Shown here: one piece after another, positions 36,525 to 49,401 of the stretch
Position numbering within the stretch: the stretch's first letter is position 1
How the letters are laid out: each line of letters starts with the position of its first letter
Assembly (NCBI RefSeq): GCF_000384295.1
Contig: NZ_KB913037.1
Location: 5,202,722-5,266,721, forward strand
Direction: 5' to 3'
Source: Amycolatopsis balhimycina FH 1894
Lineage (GTDB): Bacteria; Actinomycetota; Actinomycetes; Mycobacteriales; Pseudonocardiaceae
Length of the DNA stretch: 64,000 nt
The notes under the pieces: generated by a model
What the model was told of the DNA's origin: nothing
What the model saw: the letters and a program-made list of their open reading frames with translations, nothing else
Databases searched by the model: none
Program-made: the position numbers and the translations under genes

Positions 36525-38171
36525 GTGTCGGAACACCAGCACAATCTGGGCGTCATCTGGGAACAGGTGGTACGCGAACTGTCCGACGGGACCCTGTCCC
36601 CCCAGCAGCGCGCCTGGATGCGCGTGACCCGGCCCATCGGCCTGCTCGACGGCACGGCGCTGCTGGCGGCGCCCAGCGATTTCGCCAAGGAAGCGATCGA
36701 ACGCGGGCTGCGCGGCGCGATCACCGACGCGCTCTCCCGGCGGCTCGGCCGCGTCATCTCCCTCGCGGTGAAGGTCGACAACACCGAAGCGGTCGCCCCG
36801 GCTCCCGCACCCCGCTACGCGCCGTCACCCGGCCGAGTGGAAAACGGCGCGAGCCTCGAAGCCGCGCCGCCCCTGCCGAACAACGGCAACCCGATGTTGC
36901 CACCGCCGCGCCCGGCCGAACCCGCGCCGCCGATGCCGCCACGACTGGCGCACGAACTCTCACACAATCTGCCGCACAACCAAGCCGGGCCGAAGCCGGA
37001 CGACGGCGACGACACCGATGAAGAGGTGGACGAAGAAGGCGAAGCGCTCGCCGCGGTCCACGAGATCTGGCCGACGTTCTCCGGCCAGCCGATCGCCGGC
37101 CAGCCGTACACCGCACCGGCGCAGCCGCAGACGTCGAAGACGAAGCTGAACGAGAAGTACACCTTCGACACGTTCGTCATCGGCGCGTCCAACCGCTTCG
37201 CGCACGCGGCCGCGGTCGCCGTCGCCGAAGCGCCGGCCCGTGCGTACAACCCCCTCTTCATCTGGGGTGAGTCCGGGCTCGGCAAGACGCACCTGCTGCA
37301 CGCGGTCGGCCACTACGCGCAACGGCTCTTCCCGGGCATGCGCGTCCGGTACGTCTCGACCGAAGAGTTCACTAACGACTTCATCAACTCGCTGCGCGAC
37401 GACCGCAAGGTCGCCTTCCAGCGGCGCTACCGCGACATAGACATCCTGCTCGTCGACGACATCCAGTTCCTGGAAGGCAAAGAAGGTACGCAGGAAGAGT
37501 TCTTCCACACCTTCAACACCCTCCACAACGCGAACAAGCAGATCGTCGTCAGCTCCGACCGGCCGCCCAAGCGCCTCGAAACGCTGGAGGACCGGCTGCG
37601 GACGCGGTTCGAGTGGGGCCTGATCACCGACATCCAGCCGCCCGAACTGGAGACGCGCATCGCGATCCTCCGGAAGAAGGCGGCGCAGGATCGGCTCGCC
37701 GTGCCGGGTGACGTCCTGGAGTTCATCGCCTCGCGGGTCGAGGCGAACATCCGGGAGCTGGAAGGCGCACTGATCCGGGTCACCGCGTTCGCGTCCCTGA
37801 ACCAGCAGCCGGTCGACAGCGCGCTCGCCGAGATCGTGCTGCGCGACCTCATCCCCGACTCCCACGCCCCGGAGATCACCGCGCCGACCATCATGGGCGT
37901 CATCTCCGAGTTCTTCGACGTCACGCTCGACGACCTGTGCGGTCCCGGCAAGACGAAGGCGCTCGCCACGGCCCGCCAGATCGCGATGTACCTCTGCCGC
38001 GAGCTGACCGACATGTCGCTGCCGAAGATCGGGCAGACGTTCGGCGGCCGCGACCACACGACCGTCATGCACGCGGACAAGAAGATCCGCAAGGAGATGG
38101 CCGAGCGCCGGCGGATCTACGACCAGGTGCAGGAGCTGACGTCGCGCATCAAGCAGCGCGCCCGCCAGTAG
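36525..38171 (+). CDS. dnaA: Chromosomal replication initiator protein DnaA
   Basis: The 548-residue initiator has domain I (about 1-90), an unusually long Pro/Ala- and acid-rich domain II linker (about 90-200), AAA+ domain III (Walker [16 protein letters not shown], Walker [16 protein letters not shown], sensor region [15 protein letters not shown]) and DNA-binding domain IV ([16 protein letters not shown]). It opens oriC by binding the boxes just downstream. GTG 36525 follows a strong ribosome-binding site. Confidence 0.98.
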   Translation: MSEHQHNLGVIWEQVVRELSDGTLSPQQRAWMRVTRPIGLLDGTALLAAPSDFAKEAIERGLRGAITDALSRRLGRVISLAVKVDNTEAVAPAPAPRYAPSPGRVENGASLEAAPPLPNNGNPMLPPPRPAEPAPPMPPRLAHELSHNLPHNQAGPKPDDGDDTDEEVDEEGEALAAVHEIWPTFSGQPIAGQPYTAPAQPQTSKTKLNEKYTFDTFVIGASNRFAHAAAVAVAEAPARAYNPLFIWGESGLGKTHLLHAVGHYAQRLFPGMRVRYVSTEEFTNDFINSLRDDRKVAFQRRYRDIDILLVDDIQFLEGKEGTQEEFFHTFNTLHNANKQIVVSSDRPPKRLETLEDRLRTRFEWGLITDIQPPELETRIAILRKKAAQDRLAVPGDVLEFIASRVEANIRELEGALIRVTAFASLNQQPVDSALAEIVLRDLIPDSHAPEITAPTIMGVISEFFDVTLDDLCGPGKTKALATARQIAMYLCRELTDMSLPKIGQTFGGRDHTTVMHADKKIRKEMAERRRIYDQVQELTSRIKQRARQ

Positions 38172-38190
38172 CACATCCCTTATCCCGCAA

Positions 38191-38231
38191 CGACTTCGGG
38201 GCGTCCGCTCACTGTGGACGCCCCTTCGTCG
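38191..38231 (+). terminator. Terminator after dnaA
   Basis: GGGGCGTCC (38198-38206) pairs with GGACGCCCC (38216-38224), extended by CGAC/GTCG, 20 bp after the dnaA stop. It separates dnaA transcription from oriC. Confidence 0.7.
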
Positions 38232-38815
38232 TCTTCGAGTGAAGTCTTTTATGGACACAGTCGTCTTTGGAGTGTCTGAAGCGCGCGTACGCCCGCTTCG
38301 CAAAGTCGCGAAAATTGTTTGTACACAAGGAAGTTTCCCCATGGTGTGGGCAGATTGCCCACAGTGCCAACGGATCTCCCACCAGCGACGACACCGGATC
38401 AGTCCACACCCCGCCCACAGGCCGTCCACAGGAAATCCACACCGTTGTCCACGCGGATTCCCCAGGTTGCCCACAAGCTGTACACAGGACGGCCCGGTCA
38501 CTCGGAAGGGCGATTCGGACCCCGCCGTGCACCCCCAGACCCTGGGTACAGATCGCCTCACACCTGGGGACAACTGTGGGGACAACTGGGGATGACTGTG
38601 GACGAAACGGGGGATGGCCGAAACCATCCACGGACGCCCCGAGTTGCCCACAGGTTCACCACCATGGTTCTCCACATGCCCGCGAGCCGTCCGACCTGCG
38701 CAAACGAGCTCAATCCACACAATCCACAACGCTTACTACTGTTACTGCCTTTAGATCTCTTCTAAGAGAGAACAAAACAAAAACAGGCGATCGACGAAGT
38801 TGGGGACAGCCGCGA
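38232..38815. other. Replication origin oriC
   Basis: The gene-free region between dnaA and dnaN holds many DnaA-box-like nonamers: TTGTACACA (38319), TTGCCCACA (38355, 38467, 38644), CAGTCCACA (38400), CCGTCCACA (38422), AAATCCACA (38433), TTGTCCACG (38445), CTGTACACA (38478), TGTGGACGA (38597), TTCTCCACA (38668) and two tandem CAATCCACA (38711, 38720). An AT-rich stretch (about 38735-38800, with TTTAGATCTCTTCTAAGAGA and runs of A) follows and is the likely unwinding element. Boxes face both ways and most differ from TTGTCCACA at one or two bases. Confidence 0.92.
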
Positions 38816-39022
38816 GATTGAGTCGTCATGTCGACAAAGTCAACGGGAGGCCGAGGTGACGTCGGCGCCCGCGACGGCCTAACGTGGATGCCTGCACCTG
38901 GTCCGCGCTCCGGCCGCTCAAGCGGAGGGCGGACCGGCCGGAGGGGGCAGCCGGTCACTGTCCCGCGAGAACGAGGCCTGGCCCGAGCCCGTAGTGGGCT
39001 CGATCGTCGAAAGGATGCGCGC

Positions 39023-40156
39023 ATGAAGATCCGCGTCGAGCGTGACGGGCTCGCCGACGCCGTCGCGTGGGTGGCCAGAAGCCTCCCCTCCCGGCCTCCG
39101 GTGCCGGTGCTGGGCGGTGTCCTCCTCGACGCCGGTTCGGACGGCGACACCGACGCGCTGACGGTCTCGGGCTTCGACTACGAGGTTTCCGCCACGGTCG
39201 GGGTCCCGGCGACGATCGCCGACGGCGGCCGCCTGCTGGTCTCCGGGCGTCTCCTGGCCGACATCACCAAGGCGCTGCCCGCACAGCCGGTCGAGATCTC
39301 CGTCGACGGCGCGCGCGCCACCATCACGTGCGGCACCGCGCGGTTCTCCCTGCCGACCATGCCGGTCGAGGACTACCCGCAGCTGCCGTCCCAGCCCGCC
39401 TTCGCCGGGGAGCTCGCCGGCGACGCTTTCGGCCAGGCCGTCACCCAGGTCGTCGTCGCCTCGGGCAAGGACGACACGCTGCCGATGCTGACCGGCATGC
39501 GGCTCGAGATCTCCGGCAGCTCGCTGACCCTCGTCGCGACCGACCGGTTCCGGCTCGCCATGCGCGAGTTCACCTGGCAGCCCGCCGAGGGGCTGGCCGA
39601 CGCCGCGGTGCTCGTCCCGGCGCGCACCCTCGCCGAAGCGGCCAAGACGCTCGGGGCGAGCGGCGCCACGATCCGCCTCGCCCTCGCCAGCGGCGAAGGC
39701 CTGCTCGGCCTGTCCGGTTCCGGGCGCTACACGACGACCCGGCTGCTCGACGCGGAATTCCCGCCGTACCGCCAGCTGCTGCCCGCGTCGCACACCTCAC
39801 GCGCGGTCATCGGCGTGTCCACGCTCACCGAGGCCATCAAGCGCGTTTCACTGGTGGCGGAGCGGGGGACTCAGGTACGACTGGAGTTCGGGGACAACTC
39901 GCTGCGGTTGTCCGCGGGCGGCGACGACGAGGGAAGCGCCGAAGAGGAGCTTCAGGTCGAGTACGAAGGTGAGCCGGTGACGATCGCGTTCAACCCGGGT
40001 TACCTCGTCGACGGCCTCGGCGCGCTCCACAGCGACCGGGCGGAGCTGACGTTCACCACGCCGAACCGGCCCGCGCTGATCAAGCCCGCCGACCCCGAGG
40101 GCAACGTCGTCCCCGGTTACCTCTACCTCCTGATGCCGGTCCGCCTGCCGGGCTGA
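39023..40156 (+). CDS. dnaN: DNA polymerase III beta sliding clamp
   Basis: The 377-residue clamp has three repeated clamp domains and the conserved ending [15 protein letters not shown] 39023 follows AAAGGATG; the longer upstream reading has no family similarity. Position after oriC and before gnd/recF is standard for actinobacteria. Confidence 0.97.
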   Translation: MKIRVERDGLADAVAWVARSLPSRPPVPVLGGVLLDAGSDGDTDALTVSGFDYEVSATVGVPATIADGGRLLVSGRLLADITKALPAQPVEISVDGARATITCGTARFSLPTMPVEDYPQLPSQPAFAGELAGDAFGQAVTQVVVASGKDDTLPMLTGMRLEISGSSLTLVATDRFRLAMREFTWQPAEGLADAAVLVPARTLAEAAKTLGASGATIRLALASGEGLLGLSGSGRYTTTRLLDAEFPPYRQLLPASHTSRAVIGVSTLTEAIKRVSLVAERGTQVRLEFGDNSLRLSAGGDDEGSAEEELQVEYEGEPVTIAFNPGYLVDGLGALHSDRAELTFTTPNRPALIKPADPEGNVVPGYLYLLMPVRLPG

Positions 40157-40189
40157 CCCGCAATTCTCGTTAGCACGTAAGGGGATCTC

Positions 40190-41080
40190 ATGGTTCAGCT
40201 CGGTCTGATCGGCCTGGGCAAGATGGGCTTCAACATGCGTGAGCGGCTGCGTGCGGCCGGTCACGAAGTGGTCGGCTACGACCGCAACCCGGACGTCAGC
40301 GACACGACGTCGCTCGAAGACCTGGTGTCCAAACTGGACGCCCCGCGGATCGTCTGGATCATGGTCCCGGCCGGCGACCCGACTCGCCAGACCGTCACCG
40401 AGCTGAGCAACCTGCTCGCCGAGGGCGACATGGTGATCGACGGCGGCAACTCGAAGTACACCGACGACAGGCTGAACGCCGACCTGCTCGCCGCGAAGAA
40501 CATCGGCTACGTCGACTGCGGCGTGTCCGGTGGCGTGTGGGGCAAGGAGAACGGCTACGGCCTGATGGTCGGCGGCACCGCGGCCGACGTCGAGAAGGCC
40601 ATGCCGATCTTCGACGCGCTGCGCCCGGAAGGCCCGCGCGAGGAAGGCTTCTCGCACGCGGGCGAGGTCGGCGCGGGTCACTACGCGAAGATGATCCACA
40701 ACGGCATCGAGTACGGCATGATGCAGGCCTTCGCGGAGGGCTTCGAACTCCTCGAGGCGGCCAAGGTCGTCAAGGACGTGCCCGCGGTGATCAAGGGCTG
40801 GCAGCGCGGCACGGTCGTCCGGTCCTGGCTGCTCGACCTGCTCGTGCGCGCGCTTGACGAGGACCCGGAGCTGGACGACCTCGAAGGCTACGTCGAGGAC
40901 TCGGGCGAAGGCCGTTGGACGCTGGAAGAGGCGATCAACAACGCGGTGCCGGCGCCGGTCATCTCGGCCGCGCTGTTCGCGCGGTTCGCCTCGCGGCAGG
41001 AACACTCGGCCGCGATGCGCGCGGTCGCCGCGCTGCGCAACCAGTTCGGCGGGCACGCGGTGAAGAAGGCCGGCGGGTAA
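40190..41080 (+). CDS. gnd: 6-phosphogluconate dehydrogenase (decarboxylating), short type
   Basis: The 296-residue enzyme oxidises and decarboxylates 6-phosphogluconate to ribulose 5-phosphate. It has the dinucleotide fold GLIGLGKMGFNMRERL, DGGNSKYTDD, the substrate motif GVSGGVWGKENGYGLMVGG, and the catalytic Lys in GHYAKMIHNGIEYGMMQ. It is the short form of about 300 residues found between dnaN and recF in actinobacteria. Confidence 0.95.
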   Translation: MVQLGLIGLGKMGFNMRERLRAAGHEVVGYDRNPDVSDTTSLEDLVSKLDAPRIVWIMVPAGDPTRQTVTELSNLLAEGDMVIDGGNSKYTDDRLNADLLAAKNIGYVDCGVSGGVWGKENGYGLMVGGTAADVEKAMPIFDALRPEGPREEGFSHAGEVGAGHYAKMIHNGIEYGMMQAFAEGFELLEAAKVVKDVPAVIKGWQRGTVVRSWLLDLLVRALDEDPELDDLEGYVEDSGEGRWTLEEAINNAVPAPVISAALFARFASRQEHSAAMRAVAALRNQFGGHAVKKAGG

Positions 41081-41089
41081 GGAGTACTG

Positions 41090-42244
41090 GTGTATCTGCG
41101 GCATCTGCAGGTCACCGACTTCCGCTCCTGGCCACAGGCCGATCTCGCCCTCGAACCCGGGCCGACCGTGCTGGTCGGCCAGAACGGTCGCGGCAAGACC
41201 AACCTGCTCGAAGCGATCGGGTACGTCGCGACGCTGGGCTCGCACCGCGTCGCGACGGACGCGCCGTTGATCCGGCACGGCTGCGAGCGCGCGCTGGTCC
41301 GGGTCGCGGTGATCAACGACGACCGCGAGCTGACCGTCGAGCTGGAGATCACCGCCGGCCGGGCGAACCGCGCGCGGGTCAACCGCGGTGCGGTCGGCCG
41401 TCCGCGTGACGTGCTCGGGATCCTGCGCACGGTGCTGTTCTCCCCGGAGGACCTGGCGCTGGTGCGCGGTGACCCGGGAGAGCGGCGCCGGTTCCTCGAC
41501 GAGCTGCTGGTGCTGCGCGCGCCGCGGTACGCCGGGGTCCGGGCGGACTACGAGAAGGTGCTGAAGCAGCGGAACGCCCTGCTCAAAACGGCAGGAAAGC
41601 GACGTACGGGTCGCGAAGACCCGTACGCGCTGTCGACGCTCGAGGTCTGGGACGACCACCTCGCGGTGGCGGGTGCGGAGCTGCTGGCCGCGCGCCTGAA
41701 CCTCGTCGCGGACCTCGAGCCGTACTCGGCTTCGGCGTACATGGGGGTCGCGCCCGACTCGCGGCCGGCGAAGATCTCCTACCGGTCGTCACTGGGTGGG
41801 GCCCTGCCCGACACGTACGGCGTACCGGATGGTGAACGCGCGCAACCCGAGGTCCTCAAGGACGTCTTACTCAAGGCGCTCGGAGAAGCCCGGAAGGCCG
41901 AGCTCGAGCGTGGGATCAGCTTGGTCGGCCCGCACCGGGACGAGCTGGAGCTGATCCTGGGCGAGGCGCCGGCCAAGGGCTACGCGAGTCACGGCGAGTC
42001 GTGGTCGTTCGCGCTCGCCCTCCGGCTCGGCAGCTACGAGCTGCTGCGCGCGGAGGCGGGCGAGCCGGTGCTGCTGCTCGACGACGTGTTCGCCGAGCTG
42101 GACCGCAAGCGCCGGGCCCGGCTGGCCGAGGTGGCCGCGAGTGCCGAACAGGTGCTGGTGACCGCCGCGGTCGACGAAGACGTGCCCAGTGAGCTGGCCG
42201 GGCGCCGGTTCGTGGTGGCGGATGGTGAGATTTCGGGTGGCTGA
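41090..42244 (+). CDS. recF: DNA replication and repair protein RecF
   Basis: The 384-residue SMC-like ATPase loads RecA at single-strand gaps. It shows Walker [18 protein letters not shown], the signature [14 protein letters not shown] and Walker [19 protein letters not shown] 41090 has AAGGAG overlapping the gnd stop, so the genes are co-translated. Confidence 0.96.
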   Translation: MYLRHLQVTDFRSWPQADLALEPGPTVLVGQNGRGKTNLLEAIGYVATLGSHRVATDAPLIRHGCERALVRVAVINDDRELTVELEITAGRANRARVNRGAVGRPRDVLGILRTVLFSPEDLALVRGDPGERRRFLDELLVLRAPRYAGVRADYEKVLKQRNALLKTAGKRRTGREDPYALSTLEVWDDHLAVAGAELLAARLNLVADLEPYSASAYMGVAPDSRPAKISYRSSLGGALPDTYGVPDGERAQPEVLKDVLLKALGEARKAELERGISLVGPHRDELELILGEAPAKGYASHGESWSFALALRLGSYELLRAEAGEPVLLLDDVFAELDRKRRARLAEVAASAEQVLVTAAVDEDVPSELAGRRFVVADGEISGG

Positions 42245-42995
42245 GCAGCGCGAACAAGGGGCGGCAAGATCGAGTCGAGCACCCGGTGTGATCGCCGACA
42301 CAGCAGTTACCCACCGATCTGGGGACAAACCTGTGGACAGTGTGGATAAACCCGTGCCCGAGTTATCGCCGCGCGTCACCAAAACGCCGAATCGGCCGCT
42401 TGACACCCCCCGCGCGGGGGATAACCCGGACGGGAAGGCCGTGTCGAGCACGCAGAGTGAGAATGGCACTGCTCCGAATGGGCAGGCGTCGACAGGCCGG
42501 GACCTCGCGCACGCGGCGCTCGAGGCCGCGAAGGCCAAGGCGAAGGAGCGGGGCACGTCCCCGGGTTACCGGCGTCGCGCCGTCGGTGGCGGGGGGCAGA
42601 ACCCGCGCCGCCGCCGCTGGTCGGGACCGGGTGCGGACGCGCGCGACCCGCAGCCGCTCGGTCAGCTCGTCTCCCGGCTGATGAGGGACCGCGGCTGGAA
42701 CGAGAGCGTCACGACTGCCCGTGTCTTCGCGCAGTGGGCGCGCCTGGTCGGCGAAGACGTCGCCGAGCACGCGCAGCCGATCGTGCTCAAGGACGGCGAG
42801 CTGACCGTCCGCGCCAGCTCCACGGCGTGGGCCACCCAGCTGCGGCTGCTGCAGGGAAAGCTGCTGCACAAGATCGCGGCGGGGGTCGGGAACGGCGTCG
42901 TCAAGCGCATGCGGATCCAGGGCCCGACCGCCCCGAGCTGGCGCAAAGGGCCCCGTCACGTGCCGGGCCGCGGCCCTCGTGACACGTACGGCTGA
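42237..42995 (+). CDS. DUF721 (DciA-like) protein
   Basis: Start at GTG 42237 overlaps the end of recF; GTG 42225 or starts further in are possible because the first 90 residues are poorly conserved. The C-terminal 110 residues carry the DUF721 fold ([52 protein letters not shown]). DciA proteins of this family load the replicative helicase where DnaC is absent; that role is known for other species and inferred here. Two DnaA-box-like sites lie inside the coding region. Confidence 0.88.
   Translation: MAEQREQGAARSSRAPGVIADTAVTHRSGDKPVDSVDKPVPELSPRVTKTPNRPLDTPRAGDNPDGKAVSSTQSENGTAPNGQASTGRDLAHAALEAAKAKAKERGTSPGYRRRAVGGGGQNPRRRRWSGPGADARDPQPLGQLVSRLMRDRGWNESVTTARVFAQWARLVGEDVAEHAQPIVLKDGELTVRASSTAWATQLRLLQGKLLHKIAAGVGNGVVKRMRIQGPTAPSWRKGPRHVPGRGPRDTYG
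42332..42349. promoter_or_regulatory. Tandem DnaA-box-like sites in the DUF721 gene
   Basis: TGTGGACAG (42332-42340) and TGTGGATAA (42341-42349, reverse of the perfect box TTATCCACA) are directly adjacent within the poorly conserved 5' part of the gene. Confidence 0.5.
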
Positions 42996-43093
42996 CCCGG
43001 CTTGCGTGATGCTCGGTTGAATGCCCCGAGAACGCATTCAGACCTCCCGAGATACGTCAAGACTCGGCTCGAACCGATTTCGTCCGTCTGTGA

Positions 43094-45160
<2,067 letters not shown>

Positions 45161-45211
45161 GCGTCCCCCGTTCCTCGCCCCCGCTAGGCCTCCGCACCCG
45201 AGAAGGACCTC

Positions 45212-47749
45212 ATGACGGAAACTCTGCCGCCGGCTCCGGACCACGATCGGATCGAACCGATCGACATCCAGCAGGAGATGCAGCGCTCCTACATCGACTA
45301 CGCGATGAGCGTGATCGTGTCGCGCGCGCTGCCGGACGTGCGCGACGGCCTCAAGCCGGTCGCCCGCCGGATCCTGTACTCGATGTTCGACAACAACTTC
45401 CGGCCGGACCGTGGCTACAACAAGTGCTCCCGCGTCGTCGGCGACGTCATGGGCAACTACCACCCGCACGGCGACTCGGCGATCTACGACGCGCTGGTCC
45501 GGCTCGCGCAGCCGTGGTCGCTGCGGTACCCGCTGATCGACGGGCAGGGCAACTTCGGCTCGCCGGGCAACGACCCCGCGGCCGCCATGCGGTACACCGA
45601 GTCCCGGCTCGCGCCGCTGGCCATGCAGATGCTGGCCGACATCGAAGAAGACACCGTCGACTTCTCCGACAACTACGACGGCCGGACGCAGGAGCCCGAC
45701 GTCCTGCCATCGCGGTTCCCGAACCTGCTGGTCAACGGCGGTTCCGGGATCGCGGTCGGGATGGCGACGAACATCCCGCCGCACAACCTGCGCGAGGTCT
45801 CCGAGGGCGTCGTCTGGGCGCTGGAGAACCCGGAGGCGACCGACGACGAGCTGCTGGCCGCGCTGCTGGTCCGGATCAAGGGCCCGGACTTCCCGACCAA
45901 GGCGATGATCCTCGGCACGTCCGGCATCGAGGACGCCTACCGCACCGGCCGTGGCTCGGTCCGGATGCGCGCGATCGTCGAGGTCGAGGAGGACGCGAAG
46001 GGCCGCACCATCCTGGTCGTGTCCGAGCTGCCGTACCAGGTCAACCCGGACAACCTGGTCGAGAACATCGCGAACCTGGTCCGCGACGGAAAGCTCACCG
46101 GCATCTCCGACATCGCCGACGAGTCCAACAGCCGCTCCGGCATGCGGATCGTCGTCACGATCAAGCGGGACGCGGTCGCGAAGGTCGTGCTGAACAACCT
46201 GTTCAAGCACACCCAGCTGCAGCAGAACTTCGGCGTCAACATGCTGGCGCTGGTCGACGGCGTGCCGCGCACGCTGCGGCTCGACCAGATCATCCGGCAC
46301 TACGTGAAGCACCAGGTCGAGGTCATCGTCCGGCGGACCAAGTACCGCCTGAGGAAGGCCGAAGAGCGGGCCCACATCCTGCGCGGTTACGTCAAGGCGC
46401 TGGACATGCTCGACGAGGTCATCGCCCTCATCCGGCGGTCGCCCTCGGCGGACGAGGCCCGGCCGGCCCTGATGGAGCTGCTGGACGTCGACGAGATCCA
46501 GGCCACCGCGATCCTCGACATGCAGCTGCGGCGCCTCGCCGCCCTGGAGCGTCAGCGGATCATCGACCAGCTGGCCGAGATCGAGCTCGAGATCGCCGAC
46601 CTGAAGGACGTCCTCGAGAAGCCCGAGCGGCAGCGCGCGATCATCCGCGACGAGCTGATGGCGATCGTCGAGAAGTACGGCGACGACCGGCGCACCAAGA
46701 TCATCGGCTTCAGCGGCGACGTCACCGACGAGGAACTCATCGCGGTCGAGGACGTCGTCGTCACCATCACCCGCACGGGGTACGCCAAGCGAACGAAGAC
46801 CGACCTCTACCGCTCGCAGAAGCGCGGCGGCAAGGGGGTGCAGGGTGCGACGCTGAAGCAGGACGACATCGTCCAGCACTTCTTCGTCTGCTCGACGCAC
46901 GACTGGATCCTGTTCTTCACGAACAAGGGCCGGGTCTACCGGACCAAGACCTACGACCTGCCCGAGGCCAACCGCAACGCGCGCGGCCAGCACGTGGCGA
47001 ACCTGATGGCGTTCCAGCCGGACGAGCAGATCGCCCAGGTCATCCAGATCAAGAACTACGAGGTCGCGCCGTACCTGGTGCTCGCCACCAAGCGCGGCCT
47101 GGTGAAGAAGACCAAGCTCACCGACTTCGACTCCAACCGCTCCGGCGGCCTCATCGCCATCAACCTGCGCGAAGGCGACGAGCTGGTCGGCGCGGTGCTG
47201 GCGGCGGCCGAGGACGACCTGCTGCTGGTGTCGGCCGAGGGCCAGTCCATCCGCTTCCACGCGACCGACGAGGCGCTGCGGCCGATGGGCCGCCCGACGT
47301 CCGGCGTGATGGGCATGCGCTTCAACGACGGCGACGAGCTGCTCGGCGTCAGCGTCGTCAAGGAGGGCAAGTTCCTGCTGGTCGCGACGGACGGCGGCTA
47401 CTCCAAGCGCACCCCGATCGAGGACTATCCGGTGCAGGGCCGCGGCGGCAAGGGTGTGCTCACCATCCAGCACGACCGGAAACGTGGCAGGCTGGTGGGT
47501 GCGCTCATCGTCGACGCCGAGGACGAGCTCTACGCGATCACCTCGAGCGGCGGCGTGATCCGCACGCCGGCGGGCGACGTACGCAAGGCAGGGCGGCAGA
47601 CGAAGGGGGTCCGGCTGATGAATCTCGGCGAAGGCACCACTCTTCTCGCGGTCGCACGCAACGCGGACGAGCCCTCGGACGTCGCCAATGGTGAAGCTCC
47701 GGAAACACCTGAAGCGGGTGAAGAAACGACGGCGCCGTCGGAGCAGTAA
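45212..47749 (+). CDS. gyrA: DNA gyrase subunit A
   Basis: The 845-residue breakage-reunion subunit has the catalytic Tyr in [10 protein letters not shown] and the quinolone-determining region [19 protein letters not shown], which keeps the Ser and Asp typical of sensitive enzymes. Six beta-pinwheel repeats (such as [12 protein letters not shown] and the GyrA box [12 protein letters not shown]) form the C-terminal domain, and an acidic tail ends the protein. It lies 51 bp after gyrB. Confidence 0.98.
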   Translation: MTETLPPAPDHDRIEPIDIQQEMQRSYIDYAMSVIVSRALPDVRDGLKPVARRILYSMFDNNFRPDRGYNKCSRVVGDVMGNYHPHGDSAIYDALVRLAQPWSLRYPLIDGQGNFGSPGNDPAAAMRYTESRLAPLAMQMLADIEEDTVDFSDNYDGRTQEPDVLPSRFPNLLVNGGSGIAVGMATNIPPHNLREVSEGVVWALENPEATDDELLAALLVRIKGPDFPTKAMILGTSGIEDAYRTGRGSVRMRAIVEVEEDAKGRTILVVSELPYQVNPDNLVENIANLVRDGKLTGISDIADESNSRSGMRIVVTIKRDAVAKVVLNNLFKHTQLQQNFGVNMLALVDGVPRTLRLDQIIRHYVKHQVEVIVRRTKYRLRKAEERAHILRGYVKALDMLDEVIALIRRSPSADEARPALMELLDVDEIQATAILDMQLRRLAALERQRIIDQLAEIELEIADLKDVLEKPERQRAIIRDELMAIVEKYGDDRRTKIIGFSGDVTDEELIAVEDVVVTITRTGYAKRTKTDLYRSQKRGGKGVQGATLKQDDIVQHFFVCSTHDWILFFTNKGRVYRTKTYDLPEANRNARGQHVANLMAFQPDEQIAQVIQIKNYEVAPYLVLATKRGLVKKTKLTDFDSNRSGGLIAINLREGDELVGAVLAAAEDDLLLVSAEGQSIRFHATDEALRPMGRPTSGVMGMRFNDGDELLGVSVVKEGKFLLVATDGGYSKRTPIEDYPVQGRGGKGVLTIQHDRKRGRLVGALIVDAEDELYAITSSGGVIRTPAGDVRKAGRQTKGVRLMNLGEGTTLLAVARNADEPSDVANGEAPETPEAGEETTAPSEQ

Positions 47750-47796
47750 GTTCACTGCGGACAGCGCCCCACGGCACGGGTAAGGACTGACTCTTC

Positions 47797-48474
47797 GTGA
47801 CACCATCCGAGAATCCCGAGGCAGCGGGTTCGAACGGGACTGCGGCCAGCCCGCCCTGGCAGCGGGTCGACAAGGAAGGCGACGCCGAAGCGACGGTCAA
47901 GCTGGCCACGGACGAGGCACTCTACAAACCCGAGCCGGCGGCCGACGAGACACAGCCCGCCGAGCGCCCGGTGGTGACAGGAAGCGCGGCCCCCCGCCTC
48001 TTCGGCGGCGCCGACACCCCACCAACCGGCGAGCCCTCCGCGGCGGCCGTCCCCTCGGCATCGACCCAGCGAGCCCGCCCGAGCGCCCTGCGGCGCCCGG
48101 GCCGAGGGCCCCGCCGGGCTTCGCTGCAGGTGAAGCGGTTCGACCCGTGGTCGGTCCTGAAGCTGTCCCTGGTCCTGGGCGTGGCAATGTTCTTCGTCTG
48201 GCTGGTAGCGGTCGGCGTGCTGTACACGGTCCTCGACGGCATGGGCGTCTGGGACAAACTGAACGGCACGTACTCGTCCCTGGTGGGCGGCGAAGGCGCG
48301 AACGCGTCCTCGGAACCGCTGATCAGCGCGGGCCGCGTATTCGGCATCGCGGCGATCTTGGGAGCGATCAACATCGTCCTGGTGTCGGCACTGGCCACGG
48401 TCAGCGCGTTCATCTACAACGTGTCGGCGGACCTCGCAGGAGGCCTTGAGGTCACCCTGTCGGAACGGGAGTAA
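47797..48474 (+). CDS. DUF3566 membrane protein
   Basis: The 225-residue protein has a low-complexity N-terminus of about 110 residues, then SLQVKRFDPWSVLKLSLVLG and two transmembrane segments (about 125-150 and 180-210), the DUF3566 pattern. It corresponds to Rv0007, directly after gyrA and before tRNA-Ile. The function is unknown. Confidence 0.92.
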   Translation: MTPSENPEAAGSNGTAASPPWQRVDKEGDAEATVKLATDEALYKPEPAADETQPAERPVVTGSAAPRLFGGADTPPTGEPSAAAVPSASTQRARPSALRRPGRGPRRASLQVKRFDPWSVLKLSLVLGVAMFFVWLVAVGVLYTVLDGMGVWDKLNGTYSSLVGGEGANASSEPLISAGRVFGIAAILGAINIVLVSALATVSAFIYNVSADLAGGLEVTLSERE

Positions 48475-48482
48475 CCCGGTTG

Positions 48483-48504
48483 CAGGACCCCTTCGGGGGT
48501 CCTG
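48483..48504 (+). terminator. Hairpin after the DUF3566 gene
   Basis: CAGGACCCC and GGGGTCCTG form a perfect 9-bp stem with a UUCG tetraloop, between the DUF3566 gene and tRNA-Ile. No long U tract follows. Confidence 0.7.
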
Positions 48505-48523
48505 TAAGGTTCTTCTCGTTCGA

Positions 48524-48597
48524 GGGCCTATAGCTCAGGTGGTTAGAGCGCTTCGCTGATAACGAAGAGGTCCCAGGTTCAAGTCCTGGTAGGCCCA
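48524..48597 (+). tRNA. ileT: tRNA-Ile (GAT)
   Basis: The 74-nt gene has acceptor stem GGGCCTA/TAGGCCC with discriminator A, D-loop AGCTCAGGTGGTTAGAGC, anticodon arm CTTCG-CTGATAA-CGAAG (anticodon GAT) and T-arm CCAGGTTCAAGTCCTGG. CCA is not encoded. Its 3' part is the integration site of the element that follows. Confidence 0.98.
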
Positions 48598-48601
48598 CGC
48601 A
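48556..48601 (+). repeat. attL, 46-bp repeat in tRNA-Ile
   Basis: The repeat starts CTGATAACGAAGAGG in the anticodon loop and ends 4 bp past the tRNA. It is identical to 60190-60235, while bases outside on each side differ. Confidence 0.92.
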
Positions 48602-48605
48602 GGTC

Positions 48606-48641
48606 AAGCCCGGTTCACCACGTTGGTGGACCGGGCTTTTT
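48606..48641 (+). terminator. Terminator after tRNA-Ile
   Basis: AAGCCCGGTTCACCA pairs with TGGTGGACCGGGCTT around loop CGT, followed by TTT. It lies on the element side of attL. Confidence 0.88.
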
Positions 48642-49149
48642 GCTACCTGCCTGGCTAGGTGCCTGACTACCAGTCTGATCGGCTTCCTGTCGCCTGCCTG
48701 ACTAGATCTATCTCGGTGGATTTCACAGCTGATCGGACGGGCCAGGGACGCGCGACTGGCTGAGTAACTGCATCTCGGTCACCGTCTTCGCCGGGGGTGT
48801 CAGATCAGACAAGGCCCGTGCGCACCGACCGGGCTGGCGCGCTTTCGAAGCTGTCTGTGCCCCATCAGACGCATCGATGAATCACAGAACGGGCATGGCC
48901 TGTTCGCGTTAGTAACGTGCAGTGGACTGACCGCGTCGTCAAGACCGGGTGAGAGCTGGCCGGATCACGCCGCCGAGGTCGAGATGTGCATCACAGTAGG
49001 CGTCACTCCTCGCGGTGGTGCGCCCGAAAAGTATCACTTAAAGTAAATGCGACACCTTTTGACCATCGGCAAGCTCGCTTGTAGAGCCAAGATGAATAAG
49101 GTCAAATTCGGGACAGCTCTCGCTATATGACCTAGTCAGAAATTTGGTT
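48642..49149. other. Gene-free left end of the element
   Basis: No credible gene is seen. Short repeats GCCTGGCTAG (48649), GCCTGACTAC (48661) and GCCTGACTAG (48696) lie close to attL and could be integrase arm sites. The rest is lower in GC than the chromosome, with AT-rich parts near 49040-49150. Confidence 0.45.
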
Positions 49150-49401
49150 AGCGTAACGAAACGCCACTAGGTCCGGGGGCGCAGCCCCGAACTGCCGCCG
49201 GGGTTCGACGTGAAGGCGGCGTGAATCTTCCTGTGGGAAGACACGTCCGAGGTGACGGTGCATGCACTGCGTCACCCCCGCACTGTAAGGTGACTGCTCA
49301 GCGGATCACCGAAAGGCGACTGCTCTTTCCCGATCGCGGGGAGCTTTCCCTGCCGCGGCGTGAAACCTCCCAGAACCACGCCGGGAAAGAGGTTTTCCCC
49401 C
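49150..49401 (+). ncRNA. Structured leader with ribosome-site sequestering stem
   Basis: Three hairpins precede the small gene: CGGGGGC-GCA-GCCCCG (49174-49189), GGTGACG...CGTCACC (49251-49276) and a long-range stem in which CTCTTTCCCG (49323-49332) pairs perfectly with CGGGAAAGAG (49382-49391), covering the AGAGG ribosome site of the ATG at 49402. An alternative partner, GGGAGCTTTCCC, lies between. It matches no RNA family I know; the regulatory role is inferred. Confidence 0.4.

Noticed and set aside
45430..45720. Quinolone-resistance change in GyrA
   Set aside because: The region reads [11 protein letters not shown], with the usual Ser and Asp present; the differences look lineage-specific.
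49200..49400. Cobalamin or other known riboswitch
   Set aside because: The hairpins are real, but I find none of the conserved boxes of a known riboswitch class and no matching metabolic gene downstream.
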